64,000 nucleotides of DNA from positions 434,001 to 498,000 of the forward strand of contig NZ_WAEL01000001.1 of the NCBI RefSeq assembly GCF_011742925.1, written 5' to 3'. The stretch is from Fibrivirga algicola. Its GTDB lineage: Bacteria > Bacteroidota > Bacteroidia > Cytophagales > Spirosomataceae. Numbering within the stretch: the first letter of the stretch is position 1; every line of letters begins with the position of its first letter. The notes under the pieces were generated by a model. The model ran no database searches, was not told the origin of the DNA, and saw nothing but the letters and a program-made list of their open reading frames with translations. Positions 9,168-16,637 of the stretch are shown in pieces. The translations under genes and the position numbers were made by a program.

Positions 9168-9623
9168 TTATTGTCTTGCCTGAACGGGCAATCCTTCGAG
9201 TTGAGCGTAGCTTAATTTCCAGCTCTCATCTTCGCCTTTCTTCCAGAGAAGCATAAAATTTCCTTCTCCTACGCCACGGGGTTCGCCTGGCGCTTCGGGC
9301 AGCACATCAACCGAGAACGTACCTGCTTCGTAAGCTATCTTACTATCGGCCGCCGTACTGATCGTGCTGGTTTTCAGGTTGCTAATCGTTGGTAAAGTTG
9401 CCCGAACCCATTTTTCGGCTACTTCAGATTTGCCCGTAAACCGGGTTTCTCCCTGTAAAAACTGGACGTTATCGTCGAGCAGGCCAACTACCTTATCAGT
9501 TTCCTTATTGTTCCAGGCCTGAATAAATTGCTGATTCAACGCTTCTACCTGTGCAGGTTCGCTCCCTTTCTTGCACGAAGCAAATAGAAGTGTAAGCGCG
9601 AAAAGTTGGATGATCGTCTTCAT
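9168..9623 (-). CDS. SnoaL/DUF4440-like lipoprotein
   Basis: 151 residues, ATG at 9623. The N-terminus is a lipoprotein signal with lipobox LFASC (Cys17), followed by KKG. The rest is a cone-like NTF2 fold of the SnoaL/DUF4440 type: FIQAWNNKETDKVVGLLDDNVQF, then a beta-rich part ending FMLLWKKGEDESWKLSYAQ. Such proteins bind small ligands or act as small enzymes, but the substrate cannot be inferred. It would be anchored in the envelope by the lipidated cysteine. Next upstream gene is 79 bases away with its own terminator, so it is probably transcribed alone. Confidence 0.85.
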   Translation of the reverse strand: MKTIIQLFALTLLFASCKKGSEPAQVEALNQQFIQAWNNKETDKVVGLLDDNVQFLQGETRFTGKSEVAEKWVRATLPTISNLKTSTISTAADSKIAYEAGTFSVDVLPEAPGEPRGVGEGNFMLLWKKGEDESWKLSYAQLEGLPVQARQ

Positions 9624-9654
9624 AGGAAATGGTGTTTATATTGTGGATAAAGTA

Positions 9655-9683
9655 CCAACAAGTCTCATTGAAAGACTTGTTGG
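9655..9683 (-). terminator. terminator of the glycine-zipper gene
   Basis: Perfect 11-base stem (9655-9665 with 9673-9683) and a 7-base loop, just downstream of the stop of the gene at 9703. Minus-strand flank is T-rich. Confidence 0.65.
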
Positions 9684-9702
9684 TTTGCTATCAATCGGCT
9701 GG

Positions 9703-10254
9703 TTACCAGCTTTTACGACGGTACTCTGAGGTTGGGTAAGCCGTGTTTGGTTCCCCATAGGCTGTGTTTAGCAGATAGCCGTTCCGGACCAGCGGGATCG
9801 TGACGGGTTCAGGGGCAGCCAGCAATGAGTTCTGCGCTAGGGCAGCAGCGCCAACGGCACCCGCAGCCGCAACGGGCGCAGCAGCACCCACACTCGATTT
9901 GCGGTTCGACGTACCTGAGCGTAGCTCGCGGTTATCATCGTTACGGGCCGTGCGGGCAGCAAATTCCCGATTTTCGGCAGCACGCGCAGCCGCAGCTGCT
10001 TTTTTGTGACGATTGTCGATCACTTTACCTACGCCATAACCAGCAGCGGCACCAACGGCTAAGCCTACCCCCGTACCTACTTTACGGTCGCGTTTGTGAA
10101 TAATCGCCCCGGCGACGCCACCCACACCGGCACCAATGGCGGTGCCTTTAGCCTGGGGGCTCCATTTGCGTTTGAAAACACTCTGTGCATCAGCAAACGA
10201 ACTAATAAAAATGGCCAGTAGCAGTGCTAAGGCAGTATTGCGTTGAGTTTTCAT
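9703..10254 (-). CDS. glycine-zipper envelope protein
   Basis: 183 residues, ATG at 10254, cleavable signal peptide ending ...SSFADAQS. Residues ~38-80 hold regularly spaced glycines (GTAIGAGVGGVAGAII, then GTGVGLAVGAAAGYGVGKVI), the glycine-zipper pattern of YMGG/17 kDa antigen-like proteins, which packs membrane-spanning helices. An Ala/Arg-rich helix and a second Ala-rich stretch (GAAAPVAAAGAVGAAALA) follow, ending in a short polar tail. It likely associates with the outer membrane or forms oligomers there; a specific role is not known for the family. Its mRNA leader (10255-10417) shows nothing further that I can name. Confidence 0.82.
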   Translation of the reverse strand: MKTQRNTALALLLAIFISSFADAQSVFKRKWSPQAKGTAIGAGVGGVAGAIIHKRDRKVGTGVGLAVGAAAGYGVGKVIDNRHKKAAAAARAAENREFAARTARNDDNRELRSGTSNRKSSVGAAAPVAAAGAVGAAALAQNSLLAAPEPVTIPLVRNGYLLNTAYGEPNTAYPTSEYRRKSW

Positions 10255-10417
10255 CTCTACAAGTTGTTTTTAAAGCGTGAATAAACATTGTTTCACCTTG
10301 GACAGAATGCTGTTCTCAAGGTTTAACCAACTAGTAATTCAACCCTATATTCAACGTAGGATTACTCACGATTGTTTGTAAATCGAGCGTAGACACCGAC
10401 TGGTTTACAAGTGCTTG

Positions 10418-13081
10418 CTACTCCAGCATCTTCAGTAACTCGTTCAGTTTCAGTAATGCTTCGATCGGGGTGAGTCGGTTCACGTCAATGGTACGGAGCT
10501 TGTCTTTGATTGCCTCTGACTTAGGGTCACCTGCTTCAATAATACGGAGTGCCAACTCACGCTCGTTGCCCGGGCCCGCCTCACGAATGGCCTCTTTATT
10601 GCCCTCGCGCTGGTGCGACGCCTCTAATTGGGTCAGGATCTGGGCGGCCCGTTTTACGACATTACCGGGCATACCCGCCATCTGCGCTACGTGAATACCA
10701 AACGAGTGTTCGGAGCCCCCTTCTTTCAGCTTACGCAGGAAAATGACCTTGTTGCCCACTTCTTTCACCGCTACATTATAATTCCGGATGCGGGGCAGAT
10801 CGGCGGCCAGGTCGTTCAGTTCGTGGTAGTGGGTAGCAAATAGCGTTTTGGGGCGACAGTCCGTGTTATGCATGTATTCGGTAATGGCCCAGGCAATGGA
10901 GACGCCATCGTAGGTGCTGGTGCCGCGACCGATCTCGTCCATCAGCACCAGGCTGCGCTCGCTGAGGTTATTCAGGATACTGGCCGTTTCGGTCATTTCG
11001 ACCATAAACGTACTTTCGCCCCGCGACAGGTTATCGCTGGCACCTACCCGCGTGAAAATCTTGTCGACAATACCCAACTCAGCTGACGAAGCGGGTACAA
11101 AGCTGCCCGCCTGTGCCATAAGCACGATAAGGGCTACCTGTCGCAGTAAGGCCGACTTACCCGCCATGTTGGGGCCGGTAATGACAATGATCTGCTGGGT
11201 TTCATCATCCAGATGCACATCATTGGGTACGTAGGGTTCACCGGGTGGTAACTGCTGTTCGATCACCGGGTGGCGGCCATCTTTGATCGTCAGGGCTTTA
11301 CCGTCGTTCAAGACGGGCCGGACGTACTTGTTTTTCACCGCTACTTTGGCAAACGAAGAGAGTACGTCGAGCACTGAAATCGCGCGGGCATTCTGCTGAA
11401 TGGCTGCCACATATTCACCCGTAGCGGCTACCAATTCGCCAAACATCCGCGATTCAATACTGAAAATCTGGTCTTCCGCGTTCAGGATCTTTTCTTCGTA
11501 GACCTTCAGTTCGGGCGTGATGTATCGTTCTGCATTCACCAGCGTCTGTTTACGAATCCAGTCGTCGGGAACGCGGTTTTTGTGGGCGTTGGTTACTTCC
11601 AGGTAATAGCCGAAAACCTTATTATAGGCAATCTTCAGCGACGTGATACCCGTACGCTGTACCTCTCGATCCTGCAGCTGCAACAGGTATTCCTTTCCCG
11701 AGTAAGCCAGCTTATGCAGTTCGTCGAGTTCTTCATTGATACCCGTCCGGATCATATTGCCCTGGTTAGAGAGCACCGGTGGGTCATCGCGTAGTTCGGC
11801 TTCGATCCGGTCGAGCAGGAAAGAGAGGGGATTTAGTTGATCGGCGTACTTTTTCAGCGGGCCGGCATCCCGCCCCGACGAATCAGTATGCTGACTTAGT
11901 GCCGTAATCAGCATTTCCTTAATGGGCAGTACATGCTGCAACGATCGCTTTAGCTGTACCATTTCACGTGGGCTTATCCGCCGCACGGCTACTTTAGAGA
12001 CCAGTCGTTCCAGGTCGCCGATCTGTTTAAGGTGCGTCAGCATGGCGTCGAGCAGGTCGTCGTCTTGATGGAGCAAAGCTACCAGATTGAGTCGTTCATC
12101 GATTAGGGCGCGGTCTTTCAGGGGCAGCATCAGCCACTTGCGCAGCAGACGCGCACCCATTGGCGTTACCGTCTGGTCGAGGATCTGGATCAGCGGAATA
12201 CCACCTTCCTGCTGGGCCGCCACGAGTTCGAGGTTACGGATCGTGAAGCGGTCGAGCCAGACGTACCTGTCTTCCTCCAGCCGGGTCACACGCTGAATGT
12301 GCTGGAGATCCTTATGTTCGGTTTCGTTGAGGTAATGCAGAATAACACCGGCCGCAATGATGCCGTCGGGCAGGCCATCAATACCGAATCCCTTGAGCGA
12401 CGTCGTCTGAAAATGCTGACGCAGGTAATTGTAACCAAAGTCGTAGGTGAATGCCCAGTCTTCGAGCGTAAACGTATGAAATTTGTCGCCGAAGAGCGTG
12501 CCGAACTCGGCCCGGTTGCGTTTGCAATACAGTACTTCGGCGGGATTAAAGCTTTGAAGTAGCTTGTCGATGTAGGCCGCGTTTCCCTGTGAAGCCAGAA
12601 ATTCACCTGTTGAAATATCGAGGAAAGAAATACCGAACTCGTCGACTCCCTTACCGAAATGAACGGCGGCGAGGTAATTGTTTCGCCGGGTATCGAGCAC
12701 ATTATCGTTGAAGGAGACCCCCGGCGTCACCAGTTCAGTAACGCCCCGCTTCACAATGCCTTTGGCCATAGCCGGGTCTTCAAGCTGATCACAAATGGCT
12801 ACGCGTTCGCCTGCCCGAACCAGTTTGGGGAGGTGCGTGTCCAGCGAGTGGTGCGGAAAACCAGCCAGCTCTTCGTTCGACCCGCCGTTGTTGCGCTTGG
12901 TGAGCGTAATACCCAGAATACGACTGGCTTTTACGGCATCTTCCCCAAATGTTTCGTAGAAATCGCCCACCCGAAACAGGAGCAGCGCACCGGGATACTT
13001 GGCTTTTACCTGATTGAACTGCTTGTTGAGCGGTGTTTCTTTGGCGGGTTTTTGAGGCTTGCTGGGCGTAATTGTCTTCAC
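10418..13081 (-). CDS. mutS: DNA mismatch repair protein MutS
   Basis: 887 residues, GTG start at 13081. All MutS domains are in order: mismatch-binding domain I with the Phe-X-Glu signature (FYETF, Phe41-Glu43), connector, lever and clamp, then the ABC ATPase with Walker A GPNMAGKSALLRQ near residue 640, the Walker B/signature stretch LVLMDEIGRGTSTYDG near 715, and the ATHYHEL switch. It recognises mispairs and recruits MutL. Length is slightly above E. coli MutS. The gene stands alone, divergent from the trmH-type gene by about 155 bases. Highly confident. Confidence 0.98.
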   Translation of the reverse strand: MKTITPSKPQKPAKETPLNKQFNQVKAKYPGALLLFRVGDFYETFGEDAVKASRILGITLTKRNNGGSNEELAGFPHHSLDTHLPKLVRAGERVAICDQLEDPAMAKGIVKRGVTELVTPGVSFNDNVLDTRRNNYLAAVHFGKGVDEFGISFLDISTGEFLASQGNAAYIDKLLQSFNPAEVLYCKRNRAEFGTLFGDKFHTFTLEDWAFTYDFGYNYLRQHFQTTSLKGFGIDGLPDGIIAAGVILHYLNETEHKDLQHIQRVTRLEEDRYVWLDRFTIRNLELVAAQQEGGIPLIQILDQTVTPMGARLLRKWLMLPLKDRALIDERLNLVALLHQDDDLLDAMLTHLKQIGDLERLVSKVAVRRISPREMVQLKRSLQHVLPIKEMLITALSQHTDSSGRDAGPLKKYADQLNPLSFLLDRIEAELRDDPPVLSNQGNMIRTGINEELDELHKLAYSGKEYLLQLQDREVQRTGITSLKIAYNKVFGYYLEVTNAHKNRVPDDWIRKQTLVNAERYITPELKVYEEKILNAEDQIFSIESRMFGELVAATGEYVAAIQQNARAISVLDVLSSFAKVAVKNKYVRPVLNDGKALTIKDGRHPVIEQQLPPGEPYVPNDVHLDDETQQIIVITGPNMAGKSALLRQVALIVLMAQAGSFVPASSAELGIVDKIFTRVGASDNLSRGESTFMVEMTETASILNNLSERSLVLMDEIGRGTSTYDGVSIAWAITEYMHNTDCRPKTLFATHYHELNDLAADLPRIRNYNVAVKEVGNKVIFLRKLKEGGSEHSFGIHVAQMAGMPGNVVKRAAQILTQLEASHQREGNKEAIREAGPGNERELALRIIEAGDPKSEAIKDKLRTIDVNRLTPIEALLKLNELLKMLE

Positions 13082-13223
13082 TAAAATTGGCTACAGTAGT
13101 TTAAACAAATTTAACCAATTTGAGCCGGTAAAGGAAGCTTTTATGAAAACAGTGGACGACCCTCAGGCACAGGTCCTACCCGGCAGATTACACTTGATAA
13201 CCGTATGCTGTAGGTATCTGTTG

Positions 13224-13231
13224 TTACTTTG
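13224..13231 (+). promoter_or_regulatory. possible -7 promoter element of the RNA methyltransferase gene
   Basis: TTACTTTG matches the Bacteroidota -7 consensus TAnnTTTG with one difference, 5 bases before the ATG at 13237. If used, transcription would start at or next to the start codon. No clear -33 TTG at the usual distance. Confidence 0.3.
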
Positions 13232-13236
13232 CCCTT

Positions 13237-13779
13237 ATGAATACCCCACGCAAACTTAGCCTTGAGGAGTTGAACCGGTTATCGGTCGATGATTTTAAAG
13301 CTGCCGAGAAGTTCCCGTATTGCCTGTTGCTCGACGATATCAGAAGCTTGAACAATGTAGGTTCTGTGTTCAGAACGGCCGATGCATTTAGGGTAGATAT
13401 ACTCTATTTATGCGGCATAACCGGTACGCCACCACATCGTGATATTACCAAGACCGCAATTGGCGCAACCGAATCGGTCTCGTGGCAGCATGCGCCTGAT
13501 ATCGACGCATTAGTGGCTGATTTACAGCTACGTGGCTATGTGATTGTGGCCGTTGAGCAGGCAGCAGGTAGCGTCCCACTACCTGATTTTGTGCCAAATC
13601 ATGGCACAAAATATGCCTTTGTATTTGGCAATGAAGTGATGGGCGTTCGCAATAGTGTAGTAGAACAGGCAGATTATGTCGTGGAAATTCCTCAATTTGG
13701 CACCAAACATTCCTTGAACATAGCCGTTACGGCAGGAGTTATCTGCTATGACTTCGTCAACAAGATAACAAAGACGTAA
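13237..13779 (+). CDS. TrmH/SpoU-family RNA 2'-O-methyltransferase
   Basis: 180 residues, ATG at 13237. The SPOUT knot motifs are all visible: LLDDIRSLNNVGSVFRTADA (motif 1, residues ~30-50), YAFVFGNEVMGV (motif 2, ~128-139) and IPQFGTKHSLNIAVTAGV (motif 3, ~150-167). These bind S-adenosylmethionine and methylate a ribose 2'-OH in tRNA or rRNA. Apart from a short leader the protein is only the catalytic domain; the N-terminal L30e-like RNA-binding domain of RlmB types is missing. Target RNA cannot be told. Divergent from mutS. Confidence 0.92.
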   Translation: MNTPRKLSLEELNRLSVDDFKAAEKFPYCLLLDDIRSLNNVGSVFRTADAFRVDILYLCGITGTPPHRDITKTAIGATESVSWQHAPDIDALVADLQLRGYVIVAVEQAAGSVPLPDFVPNHGTKYAFVFGNEVMGVRNSVVEQADYVVEIPQFGTKHSLNIAVTAGVICYDFVNKITKT

Positions 13780-13835
13780 TGCTAAGCTTTTATTTGACAC
13801 CTACAGTGTGTAGCTAGTTAGGGATTTTCCTTTAC

Positions 13836-14354
13836 ATGATCATGACAAAAAGTAACAAGAAACAAAGCCCAACAAAGGCCTTGGCAGCCGATATCGTCGT
13901 TGCTGTTGAAACAAAAGTAGCTGAAGCGGGAGAGGCTACTAAAAAAATAAAAAAGGCGATCGAGAAGGCCGCTGAGAAGTTGGCGAAGCGATTGAGCAAG
14001 CTTACCGAGAAAGAATCGAAGCAACTTGCCAAGTTAACAGAGAAAGCAGCGAAGAAAGAAGAGAAAAAAGCGCATAAAGACGCGAAAAAGGCAATCAAGA
14101 ACGCTGCTAAAGCAGAGAAGAACGCTGTTCGGGCGAAAGCAAAGAAGGAGAAAAAAGCAGCGACCGAGCCCACGCCATCCCTCAAGGCAGTGCCCATGCC
14201 CCCAGCTACCCCTGTAGCAACTCCTACCAAGCCTAAGGCACCTGCCCGGCCCAAAGCCCCAACCGCATCGCCCACGCGCAAACCTGCGCCAGCCAGTACC
14301 AGTAAGCCTGCAACTGCTGAACCTGATCCTTCAGCGGAAGAGGCTGTATCTTAA
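13836..14354 (+). CDS. Lys/Ala-rich histone H1-like protein
   Basis: 172 residues, with starts at 13836 or 13842 (Met-Ile-Met). After about 30 residues the sequence is a long Lys/Ala/Glu helix (KKIKKAIEKAAEKLAKR..., KKAIKNAAKAEKNA) and then a Pro/Ala/Lys tail with repeated APxKPKAPARPK-like units. Composition and layout resemble bacterial histone H1-like, nucleoid-associated proteins such as those of Chlamydia and Bacteroidota, which bind DNA through the basic tail. There is no signal peptide. A role in DNA compaction is inference from composition; a cytoplasmic coiled-coil scaffold is the alternative. It ends at a classical terminator. Confidence 0.8.
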   Translation: MIMTKSNKKQSPTKALAADIVVAVETKVAEAGEATKKIKKAIEKAAEKLAKRLSKLTEKESKQLAKLTEKAAKKEEKKAHKDAKKAIKNAAKAEKNAVRAKAKKEKKAATEPTPSLKAVPMPPATPVATPTKPKAPARPKAPTASPTRKPAPASTSKPATAEPDPSAEEAVS

Positions 14355-14394
14355 ATCTTAATAGGCTAACCTATAAGTAAAGTATATTATTAGT

Positions 14395-14420
14395 AGCCCG
14401 CATTGCCGGGCTTCTTTTAT
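14395..14420 (+). terminator. Rho-independent terminator of the histone H1-like gene
   Basis: AGCCCG (14395-14400) pairs with CGGGCT (14407-14412), loop of 6, followed by TCTTTTATT on the plus strand. Confidence 0.8.
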
Positions 14421-14533
14421 TAATAACACAATATGACTGCTTGTTTGTGACGGAAACTTATAACTTTACGTCTATAGCCCTACTGTTTAGCCTGGCTGGG
14501 CTATGTAACCACCGTACCTGAATCTGGTCGCCT

Positions 14534-15427
14534 ATGAACAATATAGCTACGTATGTTTTGCGTAACTGGTACTATGGCCTGCTTATTATTGCCGCTTTTG
14601 GGCTGTCAACTTGGTTTAGCACCGAAATTGATCGGCTAGGTTGGTACGTATGGGCAGCTTCAGCAGCTTTGCTGCTCACAGTTTGCTTCCTGATATGGCG
14701 GCATTCCCGTGAGCACAATATGCCGTATGTGCACAAAGAGGTGCTTGATACGATTGTTCACGAATTTCAGACGCCTATCTCAGCAATCAAGATGGCTGCT
14801 GATATTCTGGCTACGCCTTTTGGCCGTTCCTCGCAGGAGCGTACCGATAAGTATATCCATATTATTCAGGAAGAAACACAGCGGCTACAACAACAGGTTG
14901 ATGTCATGCTGAGTTTGGCGCGTGCCGACCGGGATCGACTGGCGATAAACGTCGATGCCGTAAATCTGCATGAACTGATTAAATCGATTGCCGAGCGACA
15001 TGGCCCTTATCTGAAGCTTCGGTTACAGGCAACGCAGCCGATCCTGATGGCCGACAGACTGCATCTCACGAATGTATTGCACAACCTGCTTGATAACGCC
15101 GTAAAGTACAGTCCGGGTGAGCCCGAACTAATTATTCAGACAGAAGGTGATCGATCGTGTCTGATGGTAGCGGTGATTGATAGGGGGCTGGGCATTCCCA
15201 AGCATTTACAGCGTAAGGTTTTCAAGCCGTTTTATCGAGTCAGCGAAAATAATCAGGGGAGTGTAAAAGGATTTGGCCTCGGGTTAAGTTACGTTCAACG
15301 CATCGTTGAAGCGCATGCCTGGCATCTTGAACTGGTAAGCGAAGTAGGGAAAGGCAGCGAGTTTAAAATCCGTTGTCCCAAAACGTCAATGGCTCCTACA
15401 ATCCATCTAGCAGAGACAAGAACGTAG
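14534..15427 (+). CDS. orphan sensor histidine kinase
   Basis: 297 residues, ATG at 14534. Two membrane helices (about residues 12-30 and 37-55) with almost no periplasmic loop between them suggest sensing within the membrane or no external ligand. The HisKA domain has HEFQTP with the phospho-acceptor His76, and the HATPase domain shows the N box NLLDNAVKYS, G1 DRGLGI, F box FYRVSE and G2 GFGLGLSYV. No response regulator is adjacent and there is no HAMP domain, so the partner is elsewhere. A possible TAACTTTA -7 element lies at 14461-14468. It converges on the hydrolase gene across a long hairpin. Confidence 0.92.
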   Translation: MNNIATYVLRNWYYGLLIIAAFGLSTWFSTEIDRLGWYVWAASAALLLTVCFLIWRHSREHNMPYVHKEVLDTIVHEFQTPISAIKMAADILATPFGRSSQERTDKYIHIIQEETQRLQQQVDVMLSLARADRDRLAINVDAVNLHELIKSIAERHGPYLKLRLQATQPILMADRLHLTNVLHNLLDNAVKYSPGEPELIIQTEGDRSCLMVAVIDRGLGIPKHLQRKVFKPFYRVSENNQGSVKGFGLGLSYVQRIVEAHAWHLELVSEVGKGSEFKIRCPKTSMAPTIHLAETRT

Positions 15428-15437
15428 CCGTATAGTT

Positions 15438-15499
15438 CACAAATAAGATCGGGGTACGTAGCAATCAGTTGTTCGCTACGTACCCCGATCTTATTTGTG
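15438..15499. terminator. long perfect bidirectional terminator
   Basis: A perfect 25-base inverted repeat (15438-15462 with 15475-15499) and a 12-base loop, lying exactly between two convergent genes; AT-rich outer arm supplies a T-run on each strand. Confidence 0.85.
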
Positions 15500-15510
15500 G
15501 CCTTACTGGG

Positions 15511-16443
15511 TTAGTAAGTCACCGCCGACGAAGGCTGGGTTTGATCTTTATAGCTTCCTTCTTCTACAAAACTCAGGAGGTCCTGATTGAGTTGATCTCT
15601 GTCTGTCACGAAAAGTCCGTGTGGAGCCCCTTCATATACTCTGTACTCTGCCTGAGGCAGTAACTCGTGCGACTTCTCACCCGATGACTCAATGGGGACA
15701 GTTTTGTCGGCATCACCGTGAATGATGAGCGTAGGCACTGTAATTGTCCGCATCTCATCACGGAAGTCAGTGGTGGCAAACGCACCTGCCGCATCAAGTG
15801 TAGCTTTTGGCGAAGCCAGTGATGCCAGTAGGAAATCGTGGTTCAGATGGGCCTGGCTCACCGGGTGGCTCATCAGACCAACTCCGTAGAACTGTTTAGC
15901 GAAGGTTTCCAGGAAGGCGTACCGATCTTTTTTCATGTCTTCGGTCATCGAATCAAACGTATCTTGAGGTACGCCATCCGGATTATCATCGGTCTGCAGC
16001 ATATAAGGAGTAACGGCACTAACCAAAACAGCTTTGCTTACGTTGGCACCACCATGACGGCTGAAATAACGGGCTACTTCACCGCCACCCATTGAGAAAC
16101 CGACCAGTACGACATTGTTGAGGTTCAGTTCATCGATAACGGCTTTCAGGTCATCTGCAAATGTATCGTAGTCATAACCACCCCAGGGTTTCGATGATTT
16201 ACCGAAGCCACGACGGTCATAGGCTACGCAACGGTAACCGCGATCGGCGAAATAGGCGACCTGGCTTTCCCACATTTCGTGGCTCAATGGCCACCCGTGG
16301 ATAAAAACGATGGTTGGCTGAGTAGTTCCGCTCGTGAACGAGGAAGGAGTAGATGATGAAGTCGAAGATGGACCAGCTACGTCCTGAACAAACAGGTTTA
16401 CAGGCTCACCAAAACGGGTGTCATTCGTTTGAATATAAGGCAT
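15511..16443 (-). CDS. alpha/beta hydrolase, non-heme chloroperoxidase-like
   Basis: 310 residues, ATG at 16443. The classical hydrolase layout is complete: oxyanion HGW (residues 49-51), YDRRGFGKS near 75-83, nucleophile elbow GFSMGG with Ser117, an acid in IIHGDADKTVP and the catalytic His in GAPHGL near the end. Best likeness is the arylesterase/chloroperoxidase branch, which hydrolyses small esters. It exceeds the usual ~275 residues because of a Ser/Thr-rich insert at residues 26-40 and a polar tail. There is no signal peptide. Substrate unknown. Confidence 0.9.
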   Translation of the reverse strand: MPYIQTNDTRFGEPVNLFVQDVAGPSSTSSSTPSSFTSGTTQPTIVFIHGWPLSHEMWESQVAYFADRGYRCVAYDRRGFGKSSKPWGGYDYDTFADDLKAVIDELNLNNVVLVGFSMGGGEVARYFSRHGGANVSKAVLVSAVTPYMLQTDDNPDGVPQDTFDSMTEDMKKDRYAFLETFAKQFYGVGLMSHPVSQAHLNHDFLLASLASPKATLDAAGAFATTDFRDEMRTITVPTLIIHGDADKTVPIESSGEKSHELLPQAEYRVYEGAPHGLFVTDRDQLNQDLLSFVEEGSYKDQTQPSSAVTY

Positions 16444-16543
16444 AACGTTATTGAGTAGGGGTTTGTATACTCAACCTGTAGAACCAGTGTAGCTACATAC
16501 AGTTGGCTTATCTGAGCCAGTGGGAAACCGGTTACTACTAATA

Positions 16544-16616
16544 AGGAAACGGTTATCGGGTAACGGAATGGTCCATATAGCGCTGGACCAAATCTGCTAC
16601 CCGATAACCGTTTCCT
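16544..16616. terminator. nested hairpin downstream of the ThuA/cupredoxin gene
   Basis: Outer 19-base perfect stem (16544-16562 with 16598-16616) enclosing an inner 7-base stem (16569-16575 with 16584-16590). It lies just past the stop of the gene at 16638 on the minus strand, upstream of the hydrolase. Likely a terminator of the large gene. Confidence 0.7.
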
Positions 16617-16637
16617 GTTACTGGTATCTACTGCTTA

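Noticed and set aside
13832-14281. 149-residue minus-strand frame opposite the histone-like gene
   Set aside because: It is a mirror of the Lys/Ala-rich codons and has repetitive Ala/Phe composition without homology; the plus frame is the real gene.
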